A stretch of DNA of 64,000 nt from Thermococcus sibiricus MM 739 (GCF_000022545.1 NC_012883.1:1356276-1420275); one strand, 5' to 3'; positions 20,701-29,425 are shown, numbered from the stretch's first letter. Notes: generated from the letters alone by a model not told the origin. Numbers and translations: made by a program.

Positions 20701-20930
20701 GCATTTTAGAGATCGGAAAATCTTCAAGAAAAATAAACAAAATGGATAGAGTGCTGAATATAATTAAAGAGTTACAAGATCTTGAAGATTATGGAGCTCC
20801 CAGAGATGAAGTGATAAAAGAAGCAAGCAAACAAGGAGTAAGCAAAAGTGAAACTGAAAAGATAATAGAAGAACTAAAGGCCAACTCGATGATATATGAG
20901 CCGAGGAGTGGATACTATAAGATCTTGTGA
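17700..20930 (+). CDS. mcm: Replicative helicase MCM with two inteins
   Basis: A 1076-residue precursor; after removal of two inteins (254 and 141 residues) the mature MCM is 681 residues, normal for the family. The N-terminal domain holds a zinc site (C139, C142, C162, C165). The AAA+ domain has Walker A GDPGVAK-S split exactly between Lys334 and Ser589 by intein 1, and KSSSAAGL-T split by intein 2. Walker B is ALIDEIDKM, followed by the arginine-finger SRFD, then a C-terminal winged-helix region. As the ring helicase of replication it acts with GINS23, encoded directly upstream. Activity depends on both splicing events. Confidence 0.96.
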   Translation: MDKQDMIERFVKFLKDYTDDEGNRVYLNKIRDILTVTPKRSITISWEHLNAFDPELAEELTTTPEEVISAAEDAIQIVLQEEFFRKELFKIHARFFELPKTYLVKELGSEHINKLIQVEGIITRITEVKPFVSRAVYLCKDCGHEMVRLQKPFASLIKPNKCENCGSRNVELDVDKSTFLNFQSFRLQDRPESLRGGQMPRFVDVILLDDLVDIALPGDRVIITGVLRVVLEQKDKRPIFRKIIEANYIEQLSKEIEELEITPEDEQKIKELAKRKDVVDVIVESIAPAIYGMKKEKLGIALALFGGRTQQLPDGTRLRGESHILLVGDPGVAKCVEYNTNVLLADGSIEKIGKIVEEAIKRAEENGTLGKVDDGFYAPINLSIFALDTRTLKVTKARANIAWKRKTPGKMFIVKTKTGKEIKVTPTHPFFTFENGEFKTRSAKDLTAEDLIAVPRGFHHFGEEQSLNSDALPSLGNVLREIREVLGLSQFEVGINPSTYLHYERNEERPTREHLMKIVETFERVAISEKIDEAVIRKIELLKLLANSDIFWDGIEDIKVYTPKDEWVYDLQVPEHHNFIANDIFVHNSQLLRYVSNLAPRAIYTSGKSSSAAGLCVAPESIIETNLGSFRIGNLVEKVIPHKVEEYESVDAEKLGLAVKTQNGYQKVLKLWKLKAPEKLVRITTSNGASIIVTPETKLLTPSGWVPAEKLKGEVLTVAGPQSVSVELIQSPYEYVYDLTVENSHSFIANGFIVHNTAAAVRDELTGSWVLEAGVLVLADMGVALIDEIDKMSDRDRSSIHEALEQQTVSISKAGITATLNARTTVIAAANPKYGRFNRMKSLPEQLDLPPTLLSRFDLIFVLLDEPDEKFDSEVAEHILKVRKGGTEEIIPKVPYDLLKKYIAYARKNIHPTLTREAMEEIKRYYIRMRKTIGKGAENEGIKPIPITPRQLEALIRLSEAHARMRLSEVITREDAKVAIELVEYTLRKTAIDEEGNIDVSILEIGKSSRKINKMDRVLNIIKELQDLEDYGAPRDEVIKEASKQGVSKSETEKIIEELKANSMIYEPRSGYYKIL
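18702..19463 (+). other. Intein 1 in MCM, 254 residues, inserted in Walker A
   Basis: Protein-splicing element covering MCM residues 335-588. It starts with Cys (CVEYNTNVLL, block A), has block B with TPTHPFF (His present), and ends in HHNFIANDIFVHN before Ser589. No LAGLIDADG endonuclease motif is visible. Between blocks B and F, residues about 475-521 form a helix-turn-helix-like segment (LREIREVLGLSQFEV then YLHYERNEERPTREHL), which looks like an XRE-type DNA-binding unit left from, or replacing, a homing module. Splicing motifs look intact, so it should splice but not home by itself. Confidence 0.88.
19545..19967 (+). other. Intein 2 in MCM, 141-residue mini-intein
   Basis: Protein-splicing element covering MCM residues 616-756, inserted after AAGL and before Thr757. 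Block A begins CVAPESIIET; the C-terminal block reads SHSFIANGFIVHN. The length leaves no room for an endonuclease. In block B the usual histidine of TxxH is absent: the sequence reads IIVTPETKLLT, with Thr where His is expected. All other splice-junction residues (Cys1, penultimate His, terminal Asn, Thr+1) are present. Confidence 0.88.
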
Positions 20931-20975
20931 AAAGGTTAATAAAGCACCTTCAGAAAGTATACCGAGGTGAGGAAA

Positions 20976-21398
20976 ATGGAACATGATTATTACGATTATG
21001 AAAAACTTTTAGAGAAAGCTTATGATGAACTCCCCGAAAATGTGAAACATCATGATTCAAGATTTGAGGTCCCAACCGCAGTTGTCACGATAGAGGGTAA
21101 TAAAACACTAATAGAAAACTTCAGAGACATTGCAGAGGCAATGAATAGAGATCCAAATCATCTACTTAAGTTCATCCTGAGAGAAGTTGCTACAGCAGGT
21201 GCTTTAGAGGGAAGAAGAGTGGTTTTGCAGGGCCGTTTTACTCCATATATGATAGCTAACAAACTGAAGAAGTACCTCAAAGAATACGTTATCTGTCCTG
21301 TATGTGGTTCACCAGATACGAAAATCATTAAAAAAGATCGCTTCCATTTCTTAAAGTGTGAAGCATGTGGTGCAGAGACTCCAATAACCCATCTCTGA
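20976..21398 (+). CDS. Translation initiation factor aIF2 beta
   Basis: A 140-residue beta subunit of the GTP-dependent aIF2 that delivers initiator tRNA. The N-terminal helix ([14 protein letters not shown]) binds the gamma subunit; the central alpha/beta domain contains [20 protein letters not shown] (about 47-66), and the C-terminal zinc ribbon is [11 protein letters not shown] ... CEACGAETP (Cys at about 111, 114, 131, 134). The ATG at 20976 follows GAGGTGA by six bases; an upstream GTG at 20967 overlaps that ribosome site. It lies 45 bases after MCM and may be cotranscribed. Confidence 0.93.
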   Translation: MEHDYYDYEKLLEKAYDELPENVKHHDSRFEVPTAVVTIEGNKTLIENFRDIAEAMNRDPNHLLKFILREVATAGALEGRRVVLQGRFTPYMIANKLKKYLKEYVICPVCGSPDTKIIKKDRFHFLKCEACGAETPITHL

Positions 21399-21521
21399 AC
21401 TCTTTTTCATGCTTTTATTTGTGTACATGTATTCTTCCGGCCATTTTATGGTTATGAAAATCCTTTTAAAGGGGTTTACAAACTACAAAGTAGTTAACTA
21501 ATAGTTATGGGGGCAACTCTT

Positions 21522-23090
21522 ATGAGTATGGAGGAAAAAGTGAAGGAGCTTTATGAGAAGAAGGAAGAGATTCTCAAAATGGGTGGAGAAGCTGGAGTTC
21601 AAAAGCAGCACGAAAAAGGGAAACTCACAGCAAGAGAAAGAATTGAAAAACTTTTAGATCCCGGAAGTTTCGTTGAACTTGGAGCCTTCGTGAAGCATAG
21701 AAACACCGAATTCGGCCTTGATAAGATGGAACTACCCGCTGATGGCGTTATAACAGGTTACGGAACGATCGATGGAAGATTAGTATTCGTTTTTGCCCAA
21801 GATTTTACAGTAATGGGTGGTTCCCTTGGAGAAATGCACGCAGCAAAAATAAAGCGAGTTATGGAGCTTGCATTAGAAGCCGGAGCTCCAGTAATAGGGC
21901 TCAACGATTCCGGTGGAGCAAGAATCCAAGAGGGAGTTGACGCACTCAAAGGGTACGGTGAGATTTTTAAAATGAACACTGTTTTAAGCGGAGTAGTTCC
22001 ACAAATTACAGCTATAATGGGCCCATGCGCAGGCGGAGCAGTTTACAGTCCAGCAATTGGGGACTTCATTCTAATGGTCGACAATCCAGCCACCTTTATG
22101 TTCATTACCGGCCCACAAGTCGTCAAAGCCGTTACCGGAGTTGAAGTCTCTTCAACTCAACTAGGTGGAGGAATGGTTCACGCCCAAAAAAGCGGGCAGG
22201 CCCATTTAATAGGGAAAAGTGACGAAGAAGTTTTAATGCTCATAAGAAGGCTCATTGGGTACCTCCCACCAAACAACATGGAAAAACCACCAAAATTCCC
22301 AACAACAGACCCCCCATTCAGAAAGAGCGACAAGCTCTATGAAATAGTTCCAGACGATCCAAACAAGGGTTACGATGTTAGGCAGGTTATCTACGAGATA
22401 GTTGATAGAGACGCTAACGGAAACCCTGACTTCCTCGAAATACTCCCATACTTTGCTCCAAACGCCATTGTTGGCTTTGGAAGAATGAATGGTCAAACAG
22501 TTGGTATCATAGCAAACAATCCAATACACTTAGCTGGAGTTCTTGACATAGACAGCTCCGACAAAATAGCGAGATTTGTTAGAACCTGTGACGCCTTTAA
22601 CATTCCAATTGTCACGCTCGTTGACGTTCCAGGTTACCTTCCAGGAGTGCAGCAAGAGTATGGAGGAATTATAAGGCACGGTGCGAAAGTGCTTTACGCT
22701 TACTCAGAAGCAACTGTCCCAATGGTTACAGTTATTTTAAGAAAAGCTTATGGTGGAGCTTACTTAGCAATGGGTTCAAAGCACCTTGGAGCGGACTTCG
22801 TCTTCGCCTGGCCGACTGCAGAGATAGCCGTTATGGGACCTGAGGGAGCGGCAAACATCATCTTTAGGAAGGAGATTGCCAAAGCCGAAAACCCAGAAGA
22901 AGTTAGACAAGAAAAGATAAGAGAGTACAGAGAAAAGTTTGCCAACCCATACGTTGCCGCAAGCAGGGGTTACATTGATGACGTGATTGACCCGGCAGAA
23001 ACGAGGGGCAAGATAATCATGGCATTAGAAGCATTAGAAAGTAAGAGGGTTAAGCTTCCACCAAAGAAGCATGGTAACATTCCACTGTGA
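21522..23090 (+). CDS. mmdA: Methylmalonyl-CoA decarboxylase alpha (carboxyltransferase) subunit
   Basis: A 522-residue carboxyltransferase of the MmdA/PccB family. It moves the carboxyl group of methylmalonyl-CoA to the biotin carrier. Crotonase-fold motifs are visible: KLTARERIEKLLD (N-terminal), FVFAQDFTVMGGSLGEMHAAKI, INDSGGARIQEG-like NDSGGARIQEGVDAL, GPCAGGAVYSPAIGDF and, in the second half, VDVPGYLPGVQQEYGGIIRHGAKVL (partly quoted) and GGAYLAMGS. First gene of a four-gene operon with OadG-like, biotin carrier and MmdB subunits, forming a membrane Na+ pump. The ATG at 21522 is preferred over 21507 because a G-run ends seven bases before it and homologs begin MSMEEKV. Confidence 0.92.
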   Translation: MSMEEKVKELYEKKEEILKMGGEAGVQKQHEKGKLTARERIEKLLDPGSFVELGAFVKHRNTEFGLDKMELPADGVITGYGTIDGRLVFVFAQDFTVMGGSLGEMHAAKIKRVMELALEAGAPVIGLNDSGGARIQEGVDALKGYGEIFKMNTVLSGVVPQITAIMGPCAGGAVYSPAIGDFILMVDNPATFMFITGPQVVKAVTGVEVSSTQLGGGMVHAQKSGQAHLIGKSDEEVLMLIRRLIGYLPPNNMEKPPKFPTTDPPFRKSDKLYEIVPDDPNKGYDVRQVIYEIVDRDANGNPDFLEILPYFAPNAIVGFGRMNGQTVGIIANNPIHLAGVLDIDSSDKIARFVRTCDAFNIPIVTLVDVPGYLPGVQQEYGGIIRHGAKVLYAYSEATVPMVTVILRKAYGGAYLAMGSKHLGADFVFAWPTAEIAVMGPEGAANIIFRKEIAKAENPEEVRQEKIREYREKFANPYVAASRGYIDDVIDPAETRGKIIMALEALESKRVKLPPKKHGNIPL

Positions 23091-23100
23091 GGTGCAAAAA

Positions 23101-23484
23101 ATGGTTACTTGGGAGTTCTTCCTTGAAGGCCTTTACATTACCATTTTAGGCGTTACAGTGGTTTTTCTAGTGTTGAGTATATTGGCACTAGCAATGTACG
23201 GAATCGGTTATCTTGAAAGGGCATTGATCGAGAGGGCAAAGCCTGTTGAAGCTGCTCCTAAACCAAAAGAAGAGAAGGAAAAGTATGTTGAAGAGAAACC
23301 TTCAATTGAACCTAAAAAGCTTGCAGTGATTACTGCTGCAATTTTGGCTTATGTATCAGAGAAGAACGCTCAACTTAGACCCTTACCATTTAGGAAGAAG
23401 CCTTCCGATGCCTGGCGTTTATACGGTGTTCAATCCCAACTTGAAGAAGTTGAGAATTTCAACTATGAAATGGGGGCTTGGTGA
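23101..23484 (+). CDS. Decarboxylase small membrane subunit, OadG-like (delta)
   Basis: A 127-residue protein with one N-terminal transmembrane helix (about residues 8-36, GLYITILGVTVVFLVLSI in part), then a charged proline/lysine/glutamate linker and a soluble helical tail. This is the layout of OadG/MmdD subunits, which anchor and assemble biotin-dependent Na+-pumping decarboxylases. The ATG follows GAGGTG; the gene sits ten bases after mmdA and overlaps the region just before the biotin carrier start. Sequence similarity in this family is weak, so the call rests on topology and operon position. Confidence 0.8.
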   Translation: MVTWEFFLEGLYITILGVTVVFLVLSILALAMYGIGYLERALIERAKPVEAAPKPKEEKEKYVEEKPSIEPKKLAVITAAILAYVSEKNAQLRPLPFRKKPSDAWRLYGVQSQLEEVENFNYEMGAW

Positions 23485-23486
23485 GA

Positions 23487-23960
23487 ATGAAGGGAAAAGT
23501 TAAGGTCATTGTTGATGGAGTTCCTTACGAGGTTGAAGTTGAAGAACTAGGTGTAGGAAAGTTCAAAGTCAGTTTTGATGAAGAAAGTTATGAAGTTGAA
23601 GCAAAGGACCTTGGAATTCCAATGGGAGCCCTTCAAGCTCCTGCTCAAAGTGTAAGCGTACCCTCCACACCTGTAGCAGTGCCTTCGGCTCCAACTCCTT
23701 CAGCGCCGGTTGAAGTTCCCACAGCACCGGCACCAACTGCCGCTGGTGAGAATGTGGTCACTGCTCCGATGCCTGGAAAGATTTTGCGTGTTTTAGTTCG
23801 AGAGGGTGATCAAGTTAAGGTTGGCCAGGGGTTGCTTGTTTTGGAAGCCATGAAAATGGAGAATGAAATCCCCTCACCAAAAGATGGTGTTGTGAAGAAA
23901 ATACTAGTGAAGGAAGGCGACACTGTAGACACTGGACAAGCACTAATAGAACTTGGGTGA
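23487..23960 (+). CDS. mmdC: Biotin carboxyl carrier subunit of methylmalonyl-CoA decarboxylase
   Basis: A 157-residue biotin carrier. The C-terminal biotinyl domain contains the acceptor lysine in EAMKMENE (about residues 121-128) and the second half-barrel GVVKKILVKEGDTVDTGQALIELG. The N-terminal domain (KVKVIVDGVPYEVEVEE) is joined to it by a flexible Ala/Pro/Val-rich linker of about 45 residues, which lets the biotin arm swing between MmdA and MmdB. The start at 23487 lies next to GGTGAGA, three bases after the upstream stop. Confidence 0.93.
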   Translation: MKGKVKVIVDGVPYEVEVEELGVGKFKVSFDEESYEVEAKDLGIPMGALQAPAQSVSVPSTPVAVPSAPTPSAPVEVPTAPAPTAAGENVVTAPMPGKILRVLVREGDQVKVGQGLLVLEAMKMENEIPSPKDGVVKKILVKEGDTVDTGQALIELG

Positions 23961-23966
23961 TGAGGA

Positions 23967-25100
23967 ATGGGAATCGAGCAGGCAATAATTGACTTCTTTA
24001 CTAACATTGGCATTTTCCACTTAACCATCGGGAATATAATAATGATTCTCGTCGGGTTTACTTTGATGTATTTAGCCATAAGGTATGAGATGGAGCCTTT
24101 ATTGTTGCTCCCAATTGGAGTAAGTGCAGTGCTGGTGAATCTCCCGTTGACTGGTATTTTAAGCGCTGATCCACACCACCCAGGATTATTTTACTTAATA
24201 AAGCACTACCTCATTGATACTGAAGTCGTGCCATTGTTAATCTTCTTCGGTCTCGGGGCAATGACGGACTTTGGCCCAATGATTGCCGATCCAAAAACTG
24301 CCTTACTTGGAGCAGCTGCACAGATTGGTGTTTTCATTGCAATGCTTACTGCCGTTGCTTTGGGCTTTAACCTTCAAGAAGCAGCTTCAATTGGTATCAT
24401 TGGTGGTGCTGATGGGCCAACTACGATTTATTTAACAACAAAACTTGCTCCTCACTTACTCGGTGCAACTGCCGTGGCCGCTTACTCTTACATGAGTCTC
24501 GTGCCAATAATTCAGCCTCCAGTCATCAGGGCCTTAACGACTCCAAAAGAGAGGAAAATCAGAATGGAGCAATTAAGACCTGTTTCAAAGAGGGAGAAGG
24601 TCATCTTCCCAATAGCTTCAATGATTATTATTGGCCTTCTTGTACCTTCAGCGGCTCCATTAGTTGGAATGCTCATGATTGGAAATCTCTTTAGAGAGAG
24701 TGGTGTCGTTGAAAGACTCAGTAAAGCTGCTAGGGAGGAGCTTATGAACATTGTTACAATCTTCCTTGGACTCGGTGTTGGGTCAACAATGCAGGCTGAG
24801 AGCTTTTTGACAGTGAAGACCCTCATGATTTTGGGCTTGGGTGTTGTGGCTTTTGCTTCAGCCACAGCTGGTGGAGTGTTATTGGGTAAGCTCATGATGA
24901 AGCTCAGTGGTGGGAAGATTAATCCAATGATTGGAGCAGCTGGAGTTTCAGCTGTACCAATGAGTGCTAGAGTTGTACAAAAGCTTGCCGCAAAAGAGGA
25001 CCCCGGGAATTTCATACTAATGCACGCAATGGGTCCAAACGTTGCGGGAGTGATTGGAACAGCAGTAGCCGCTGGAGTTTTACTTTCAGTACTTGGTTAA
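23967..25100 (+). CDS. mmdB: Methylmalonyl-CoA decarboxylase beta subunit, Na+ pump
   Basis: A 377-residue integral membrane protein of the OadB/MmdB family with about nine to eleven hydrophobic segments. It decarboxylates carboxybiotin and exports Na+. Family motifs are visible: [22 protein letters not shown] (partly, about 70-91) with the conserved Asp in MTDFGP, the [10 protein letters not shown] region (about 144-153), and [13 protein letters not shown] near the C-terminus. The ATG is preceded by GGGTGATGAGGA. Last gene of the operon; a T-rich tract follows. Together the four subunits link propionyl/succinyl-CoA metabolism to a sodium gradient. Confidence 0.94.
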   Translation: MGIEQAIIDFFTNIGIFHLTIGNIIMILVGFTLMYLAIRYEMEPLLLLPIGVSAVLVNLPLTGILSADPHHPGLFYLIKHYLIDTEVVPLLIFFGLGAMTDFGPMIADPKTALLGAAAQIGVFIAMLTAVALGFNLQEAASIGIIGGADGPTTIYLTTKLAPHLLGATAVAAYSYMSLVPIIQPPVIRALTTPKERKIRMEQLRPVSKREKVIFPIASMIIIGLLVPSAAPLVGMLMIGNLFRESGVVERLSKAAREELMNIVTIFLGLGVGSTMQAESFLTVKTLMILGLGVVAFASATAGGVLLGKLMMKLSGGKINPMIGAAGVSAVPMSARVVQKLAAKEDPGNFILMHAMGPNVAGVIGTAVAAGVLLSVLG

Positions 25101-25170
25101 TTTTCTTTTTAATTTAAAACTTCATTATTTTCCCGTTTCTAAAGTTAAAAGAAAAGTTAAGAAAATGAAA

Positions 25171-26823
25171 TCACATCATTCCTGGCATTCCACCCATTCC
25201 AGACATTCCAGCGCCTTCTTCACCCCTACCTTCGGATTTTGATAACTTTGCAGCTATAACATCGTCAATCCTGAGTATCATTATTGCAACTTCGCTTGCA
25301 CTCTTGATTGCCTGTCTCTTAACTCTTGCTGGTTCAATCACTCCTCTCTCAAGCATGTCTGCTGGTTCTCCTGCAAACACGTCAACTCCTATGGCCTTTC
25401 CTTTGTTCTTGTGCTCGCTAATAGCCTTCACGAGAACATCAATTGTATCAAGACCAGCGTTTTCCGCAAGGGTCTTTGGAATAACCTTCAAAGCTTCGGC
25501 AAAGGCCTCAACTGCAAGTTGTTCTTTGCCACCAACTTTCTTTGCAAACTCATCAAGTCTGATGCTTAGATCAAGCTCTGTAGCCCCTCCACCTGGTAAG
25601 ATTGCACCGTCTTCCATTACATCCTTGGAAACCTTTATTGCATCTTCAAGAGCCCTTTCAACCTCATCAACCACGTGCTCTGTTCCTCCTCTAATGAGGA
25701 TTGTAACTGCCTTTGGATTCTTGCAACCCTCAACAAAGATCATGTTTTCTCCAGCGACCTTTCTCTCCTCAACAACCTCAGCATAACCAAGGTCTTCACT
25801 TGTCAAGTCTTTAACGTTTGTCACAACTTTTGCACCGGTTGCCTTGGCGAGCTTCTCCATGTCACTCTTTTTAACTCTCCTAACTGCTAAAATACCGTGC
25901 TTTGCTAAGTAGTGCTGGGCTAAATCATCAATACCCTTCTGGCAGAAGAGAACATTTGCACCTGTAGCAGCCACTTGCTCTACCATCTCTTGGAGCATCT
26001 TCTCTTCCTGCTCGAGGAATGCATAGAGTTGGTCGGGACTTGTAATGTTTATCTTTGCATCTGTTTCAGTCTTTTTAACCTCAAGAGCATCGTTTATGAG
26101 GGCTATTTTTGCGTTTATTACTTTCTTTGGCATTCTTGGGTGGACTCTCTCTTTATCGATGACAACACCCTTAATGAGCTGGGTGTCTCTTACGCTTCCA
26201 CCCTCTTTCTTCTCAAGCTTAATGTTGTCAATATCAACAACATATGTACCGTTAACCTTCTCAGCGACTTGCTTAACAGCCTCAACAGCGAGCTTCGCTA
26301 AGAGCTCTTTATGACTCTCTGCATTCTTACCGGTTATTGAAGTTGAGGCTATCTTTGTAAGGGTCTCCTCATTATCAGGCTCAACTGAAATGGCTATGCT
26401 ATCGACTATTTCTTGGGCTTTCTCAGCCGCTAGAGTATAACCCTTAATAACTATGCTTGGATGGATATTTTGATCCAAAAGCTCTTCAGCCTTTGCCAAA
26501 AGTTCACCAGCTATTACAACAGCTGTTGTGGTTCCATCCCCGGCTTCTTTGTCCTGAGTCTTTGCAACTTCAATGATCATTTTAGCCGCTGGATGCTGGA
26601 CATCGATTTGCTCTAAAATTGTTGCACCGTCGTTTGTGATTACTATGTCTCCAAGGCTGTCAACGAGCATTTTGTCCATACCCTTTGGACCAAGAGTAGT
26701 CCTTACAGTCTCTGCAATAACTCTTGCAGCCAAAATGTTGAGTCTTTGGGCATCTCTGCCTACATATCTTTGAGTGCCCTCTGGAAGAATAACAACAGGT
26801 TGTCCACCTTGTCCTACCATCAT
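25171..26823 (-). CDS. ths: Thermosome subunit (group II chaperonin)
   Basis: A 550-residue chaperonin that refolds proteins inside an eight-fold double ring. Typical motifs: [19 protein letters not shown] (about 36-54), the nucleotide site GDGTTTAVV (about 92-100), [10 protein letters not shown] (about 402-411) and the flexible C-terminus of Gly/Met repeats ([12 protein letters not shown]). ATG codons at 26823 and 26820 are both possible; the first is seven bases after GGAGGT and is used here. A TATA box on the minus strand (CCTTTTTATAGAG) precedes the gene at about 26866-26878, a setting expected for heat-shock control, although no repressor site is claimed. Confidence 0.96.
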   Translation of the reverse strand: MMVGQGGQPVVILPEGTQRYVGRDAQRLNILAARVIAETVRTTLGPKGMDKMLVDSLGDIVITNDGATILEQIDVQHPAAKMIIEVAKTQDKEAGDGTTTAVVIAGELLAKAEELLDQNIHPSIVIKGYTLAAEKAQEIVDSIAISVEPDNEETLTKIASTSITGKNAESHKELLAKLAVEAVKQVAEKVNGTYVVDIDNIKLEKKEGGSVRDTQLIKGVVIDKERVHPRMPKKVINAKIALINDALEVKKTETDAKINITSPDQLYAFLEQEEKMLQEMVEQVAATGANVLFCQKGIDDLAQHYLAKHGILAVRRVKKSDMEKLAKATGAKVVTNVKDLTSEDLGYAEVVEERKVAGENMIFVEGCKNPKAVTILIRGGTEHVVDEVERALEDAIKVSKDVMEDGAILPGGGATELDLSIRLDEFAKKVGGKEQLAVEAFAEALKVIPKTLAENAGLDTIDVLVKAISEHKNKGKAIGVDVFAGEPADMLERGVIEPARVKRQAIKSASEVAIMILRIDDVIAAKLSKSEGRGEEGAGMSGMGGMPGMM

Positions 26824-26865
26824 CTCCAATACCTCCTTTGATTAATCATGAACCTTTCGTTAGTG

Positions 26866-26878
26866 CTCTATAAAAAGG
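26866..26878 (-). promoter_or_regulatory. TATA promoter of the thermosome gene
   Basis: Minus-strand CCTTTTTATAGAG lies about 45 bases before the start codon, leaving a leader of about 20-25 bases with GGAGGT. A second AT-rich element (CTTTTAAATAG) lies about 15 bases further upstream. Tight repeats around the TATA box could serve Phr-type heat-shock repression, but I did not match a known operator. Confidence 0.5.
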
Positions 26879-27007
26879 TTTCTATTTAAAAGGCTAGGTT
26901 TCACACATTTTATAGAATAAATGTCAATAAAATTCAGAATAAATTGAATAAATTGCAAAAAACCAGTTGCAAAAGATTCTTAAGGTTGATCTTATTTAAA
27001 ATTTCCT

Positions 27008-27619
27008 ATGGAAGGCTACAAAACAATCAGAGGCTTTGGAAAGGTTGAGAAACTATATGTGGACTCACTTTTCATAGGCTATGCAATGTCAGTAAATTCA
27101 GAAAAAGAGGCCAAAGAGTTCATTAGAAATGTTAAAGGAGCTCATTCAGATGCGACACACAACGTTTCTGCCTATAGAGTGAGGGAAGGAAACACTCTTC
27201 TTGTTTATTATGATGACGATGGTGAGCCGAGAGGAAGTGCAGGAAGGCCAGTTTTTAAAGTTCTTGAATATAAAGGTTTGGAAAATGTTGTGGTTGTTGT
27301 GACGAGGTATTTTGGCGGAACTAAGCTTGGGTATGGAGGATTGGTAAAAGCATACAGTGAAACAGCAAGTGAAGCCCTTGAAAAGGCAGGAATAATGGAA
27401 ATCATTAAAAAAGAGCCTGTGGAAATTGTTTTCCCGTACAACCTATACAGCGTAATCGAAAAAGCCATTGAAAAATTTGAAGCAGAGATACTTGAGAGGA
27501 ATTTTAGCGTCGAAGTCAGGTTTGTTGTGGGCATCATACCAGAACAAAAAGATGAGTTCATAAAATATGTTAATGAAATCACCAAAGGGAGAGCAAAAAT
27601 AAGGGAATTTCTGGACTAG
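27008..27619 (+). CDS. YigZ/IMPACT family protein (UPF0029)
   Basis: A 203-residue protein of the YigZ/IMPACT family. The N-terminal domain has the family signature (DDGEPRGSAGRPVFKVL at about 75-91, and VTRYFGGTKLGYGGLVKAYS at about 97-116, quoted in parts), and the C-terminal domain is the ferredoxin-like DUF1949 fold seen in bacterial YigZ. The role is not firmly known; the fold relates to ribosomal protein S5 domain 2, and family members are linked to translation control. It is a single gene, probably with a short leader, following an AT-rich promoter region. Confidence 0.85.
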   Translation: MEGYKTIRGFGKVEKLYVDSLFIGYAMSVNSEKEAKEFIRNVKGAHSDATHNVSAYRVREGNTLLVYYDDDGEPRGSAGRPVFKVLEYKGLENVVVVVTRYFGGTKLGYGGLVKAYSETASEALEKAGIMEIIKKEPVEIVFPYNLYSVIEKAIEKFEAEILERNFSVEVRFVVGIIPEQKDEFIKYVNEITKGRAKIREFLD

Positions 27620-27649
27620 GAGAAGAGAATTGGCAAGAAAAGAGGTTAA

Positions 27650-28042
27650 TCATCTTTCTAAAACTTTTATCAGCTCTTTCTTATCCGGCCTTTTAATAAT
27701 TCCAAGCTCCAAAGCGTGCTGGAGGATGAATTCCGGGACTTCGTCATTAAAAAATCCCCTTATCCCTTTTTGGGGTATGTAAAATGCGTAAACTCTCGTT
27801 GCTCTATCTCCAAATCTTCCCCTTGCAACCATAAATCCCTTTTCAGCGTTTACTCTAACAATCTCCCACGAAAAGGTCTCGGCTAGCGCAAAAAATGCCT
27901 CAAATAGCTTAGCTTTAGCATCTTTCAAAGCTTTGTTTACAGCTTGTCTTGAAATTCCAAGGCTTTCTGCTATTTCTATTTCTCTCATTTCCTTGGCCCT
28001 CATTGTCCAAATCTTCTCCATACTTTCTGGGAGTCTAATCAT
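27650..28042 (-). CDS. HTH transcriptional regulator of the membrane-protein operon
   Basis: A 130-residue DNA-binding protein with a clear helix-turn-helix at about residues 19-40 (EMREIEIAESLGISRQAVNKAL in part), similar to Tfx-like or sigma-region-4-like regulators. The C-terminal part (SWEIVRVNAEKGFMVARGRFGDR ... FYIPQKGIRGFF) probably binds a ligand or partner. It is the third gene of an operon with two membrane proteins; its start overlaps the upstream stop by 8 bases. The perfect dyad at 29426-29451 in the operon promoter is a likely autoregulatory site. Confidence 0.75.
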   Translation of the reverse strand: MIRLPESMEKIWTMRAKEMREIEIAESLGISRQAVNKALKDAKAKLFEAFFALAETFSWEIVRVNAEKGFMVARGRFGDRATRVYAFYIPQKGIRGFFNDEVPEFILQHALELGIIKRPDKKELIKVLER

Positions 28043-28742
28043 CACTCAGAGCCTCCATGACTGCTTTTATGGCTTTTTCTACTTTATTTCTGGGGGCATT
28101 GGAGGTTAGGAGATACTTTCCTTTTCTTGTTTTTAGAACAATATAGTCTTGGATGTCCATATCGTATACCGTCCAAAGAGCTATCATACCTAAGACCACC
28201 ACTATCGGAATTAAATCAACTGCACGAACCTTAAACCCCAGAAGAAATGCACTAACAACGAATATGAAACCTGCTGTGAGAAGTTTATGGCGTGTTTTTC
28301 CGGGAGGTATTGCTAAAGAAATCAGCACAGAGCTTGAGATGACAATCATTCCGAGGGCTCCAAAGTAATATCCGGGCAGAAGGTTACCTGGGAACGTAAA
28401 ATAACGGCACAAGACATAGATAAGCATGCCCATGTAAGCTGCTCCAATTCCCGGAAAATATCTTAAAAGAACACCCTTTTCCAGTCTGTTTAAAACTAAA
28501 ACCTCTTCAATATCTTCGGCTTTGAGCTTTATGGGTAACAGTCCAAAGCCGTATCTCAGAATTAGGGTATCGTTTTTGATTTCAGCTGATATACCCCCTG
28601 AAGCAAAAATAAGAACCCATCCAATGATCAACATCCACCAAGATAAGAGTTCTGTACCCCCTATCATAAAGACAAAGGCCAGAATGACAATTAACAATGG
28701 GACTCCTCCAAAGTTTGAAGGTCTAATCCCCTTCAGTTTCAT
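28035..28742 (-). CDS. Membrane protein with PH-like domain, second copy
   Basis: A 235-residue protein with several transmembrane helices (about 14-30, 33-51, 103-120, 125-147, 155-170, 178-193). Between them is a soluble strand-rich piece (AEIKNDTLILRYGFGLLPIKLKAEDIEEVLVL, about 53-84, partly) that resembles bacterial-type PH domains of the YdbT/bPH2 kind. Its layout parallels the upstream gene, which it overlaps by 20 bases; GGGGTG precedes the ATG. The function is unknown; the association with an HTH regulator suggests a membrane-stress or signalling system, which is inference. Confidence 0.65.
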   Translation of the reverse strand: MKLKGIRPSNFGGVPLLIVILAFVFMIGGTELLSWWMLIIGWVLIFASGGISAEIKNDTLILRYGFGLLPIKLKAEDIEEVLVLNRLEKGVLLRYFPGIGAAYMGMLIYVLCRYFTFPGNLLPGYYFGALGMIVISSSVLISLAIPPGKTRHKLLTAGFIFVVSAFLLGFKVRAVDLIPIVVVLGMIALWTVYDMDIQDYIVLKTRKGKYLLTSNAPRNKVEKAIKAVMEALSDD

Positions 28743-29406
28743 TTTCAACACCCCTAAACAGCTTTATAGCTTTTTTACCATCCGGATATCCTATTACAAT
28801 AACACCTCTTCTCTCTGTATTGACAATTATATAATCAAATCTCGTGTAAACAATGAGGAACACAAGAAATGTAATCCCAAGAAAAATTCCAACAACGAGA
28901 CTTATACCAACTAATACACAAAATATGGGGAGTAACAGCACAATGCCTAGAAAGATCTTCCCAAAGTTTTCCCAAATTGTATAAAGTGGAATGAAGAAGT
29001 ATAGAAAATAAGCAACATACATAACGAAAATCCAAAGAAAAAAGAGGGGAAATTCCTTCCATGGTGCTTTTATGAGAGCTATAACAAATAGCAATATCAC
29101 AAAGGCTGCGTTCTTCCAAGCGTATCTAAATAATTTAACTCCCTTAAGTTCATTCGCAAGCATTACTTCTCTGATTTCTTCAAAAGGTATTTTAACACTC
29201 CAGAAAGGATACTTTAAGACAAGCATATTTTCTTTAATTTCTACGCTCTTTCCCGTAGATAGTACAAAAAGAGTAATTGCGCTAAAAATGAGCTCTGGAG
29301 TATAATCTCGAAGAATTAACCCTGTGATCATTAAAGAAAAGCCTAATGTGGCAAGAACTATCGAAGGCCCGGAAGGTGTTACAGGCCATGCTCCCTCAAG
29401 CTTCAT
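28723..29406 (-). CDS. Membrane protein with PH-like domain, first copy
   Basis: A 227-residue protein of the same architecture as the following gene: two N-terminal hydrophobic helices, a strand-rich segment (KSVEIKENMLVLKYPFWSVKIPFEEIREVML, about 51-81, partly), then three or four helices and a C-terminal basic strand pair (YIIVNTERRGVIVIGYPDGKKAI). GGTGA lies five bases before the ATG at 29406. The pair looks like an ancient tandem duplication. Its promoter holds a TATA element followed directly by a 9-bp-arm palindrome. Confidence 0.65.
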   Translation of the reverse strand: MKLEGAWPVTPSGPSIVLATLGFSLMITGLILRDYTPELIFSAITLFVLSTGKSVEIKENMLVLKYPFWSVKIPFEEIREVMLANELKGVKLFRYAWKNAAFVILLFVIALIKAPWKEFPLFFLWIFVMYVAYFLYFFIPLYTIWENFGKIFLGIVLLLPIFCVLVGISLVVGIFLGITFLVFLIVYTRFDYIIVNTERRGVIVIGYPDGKKAIKLFRGVENETEGD

Positions 29407-29425
29407 AAATTTCACCATCGTATTT

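Noticed and set aside
24512-25015. 167-codon minus-strand frame inside mmdB
   Set aside because: Low-complexity Ser/Pro/Ile composition typical of an antisense shadow of a membrane protein.
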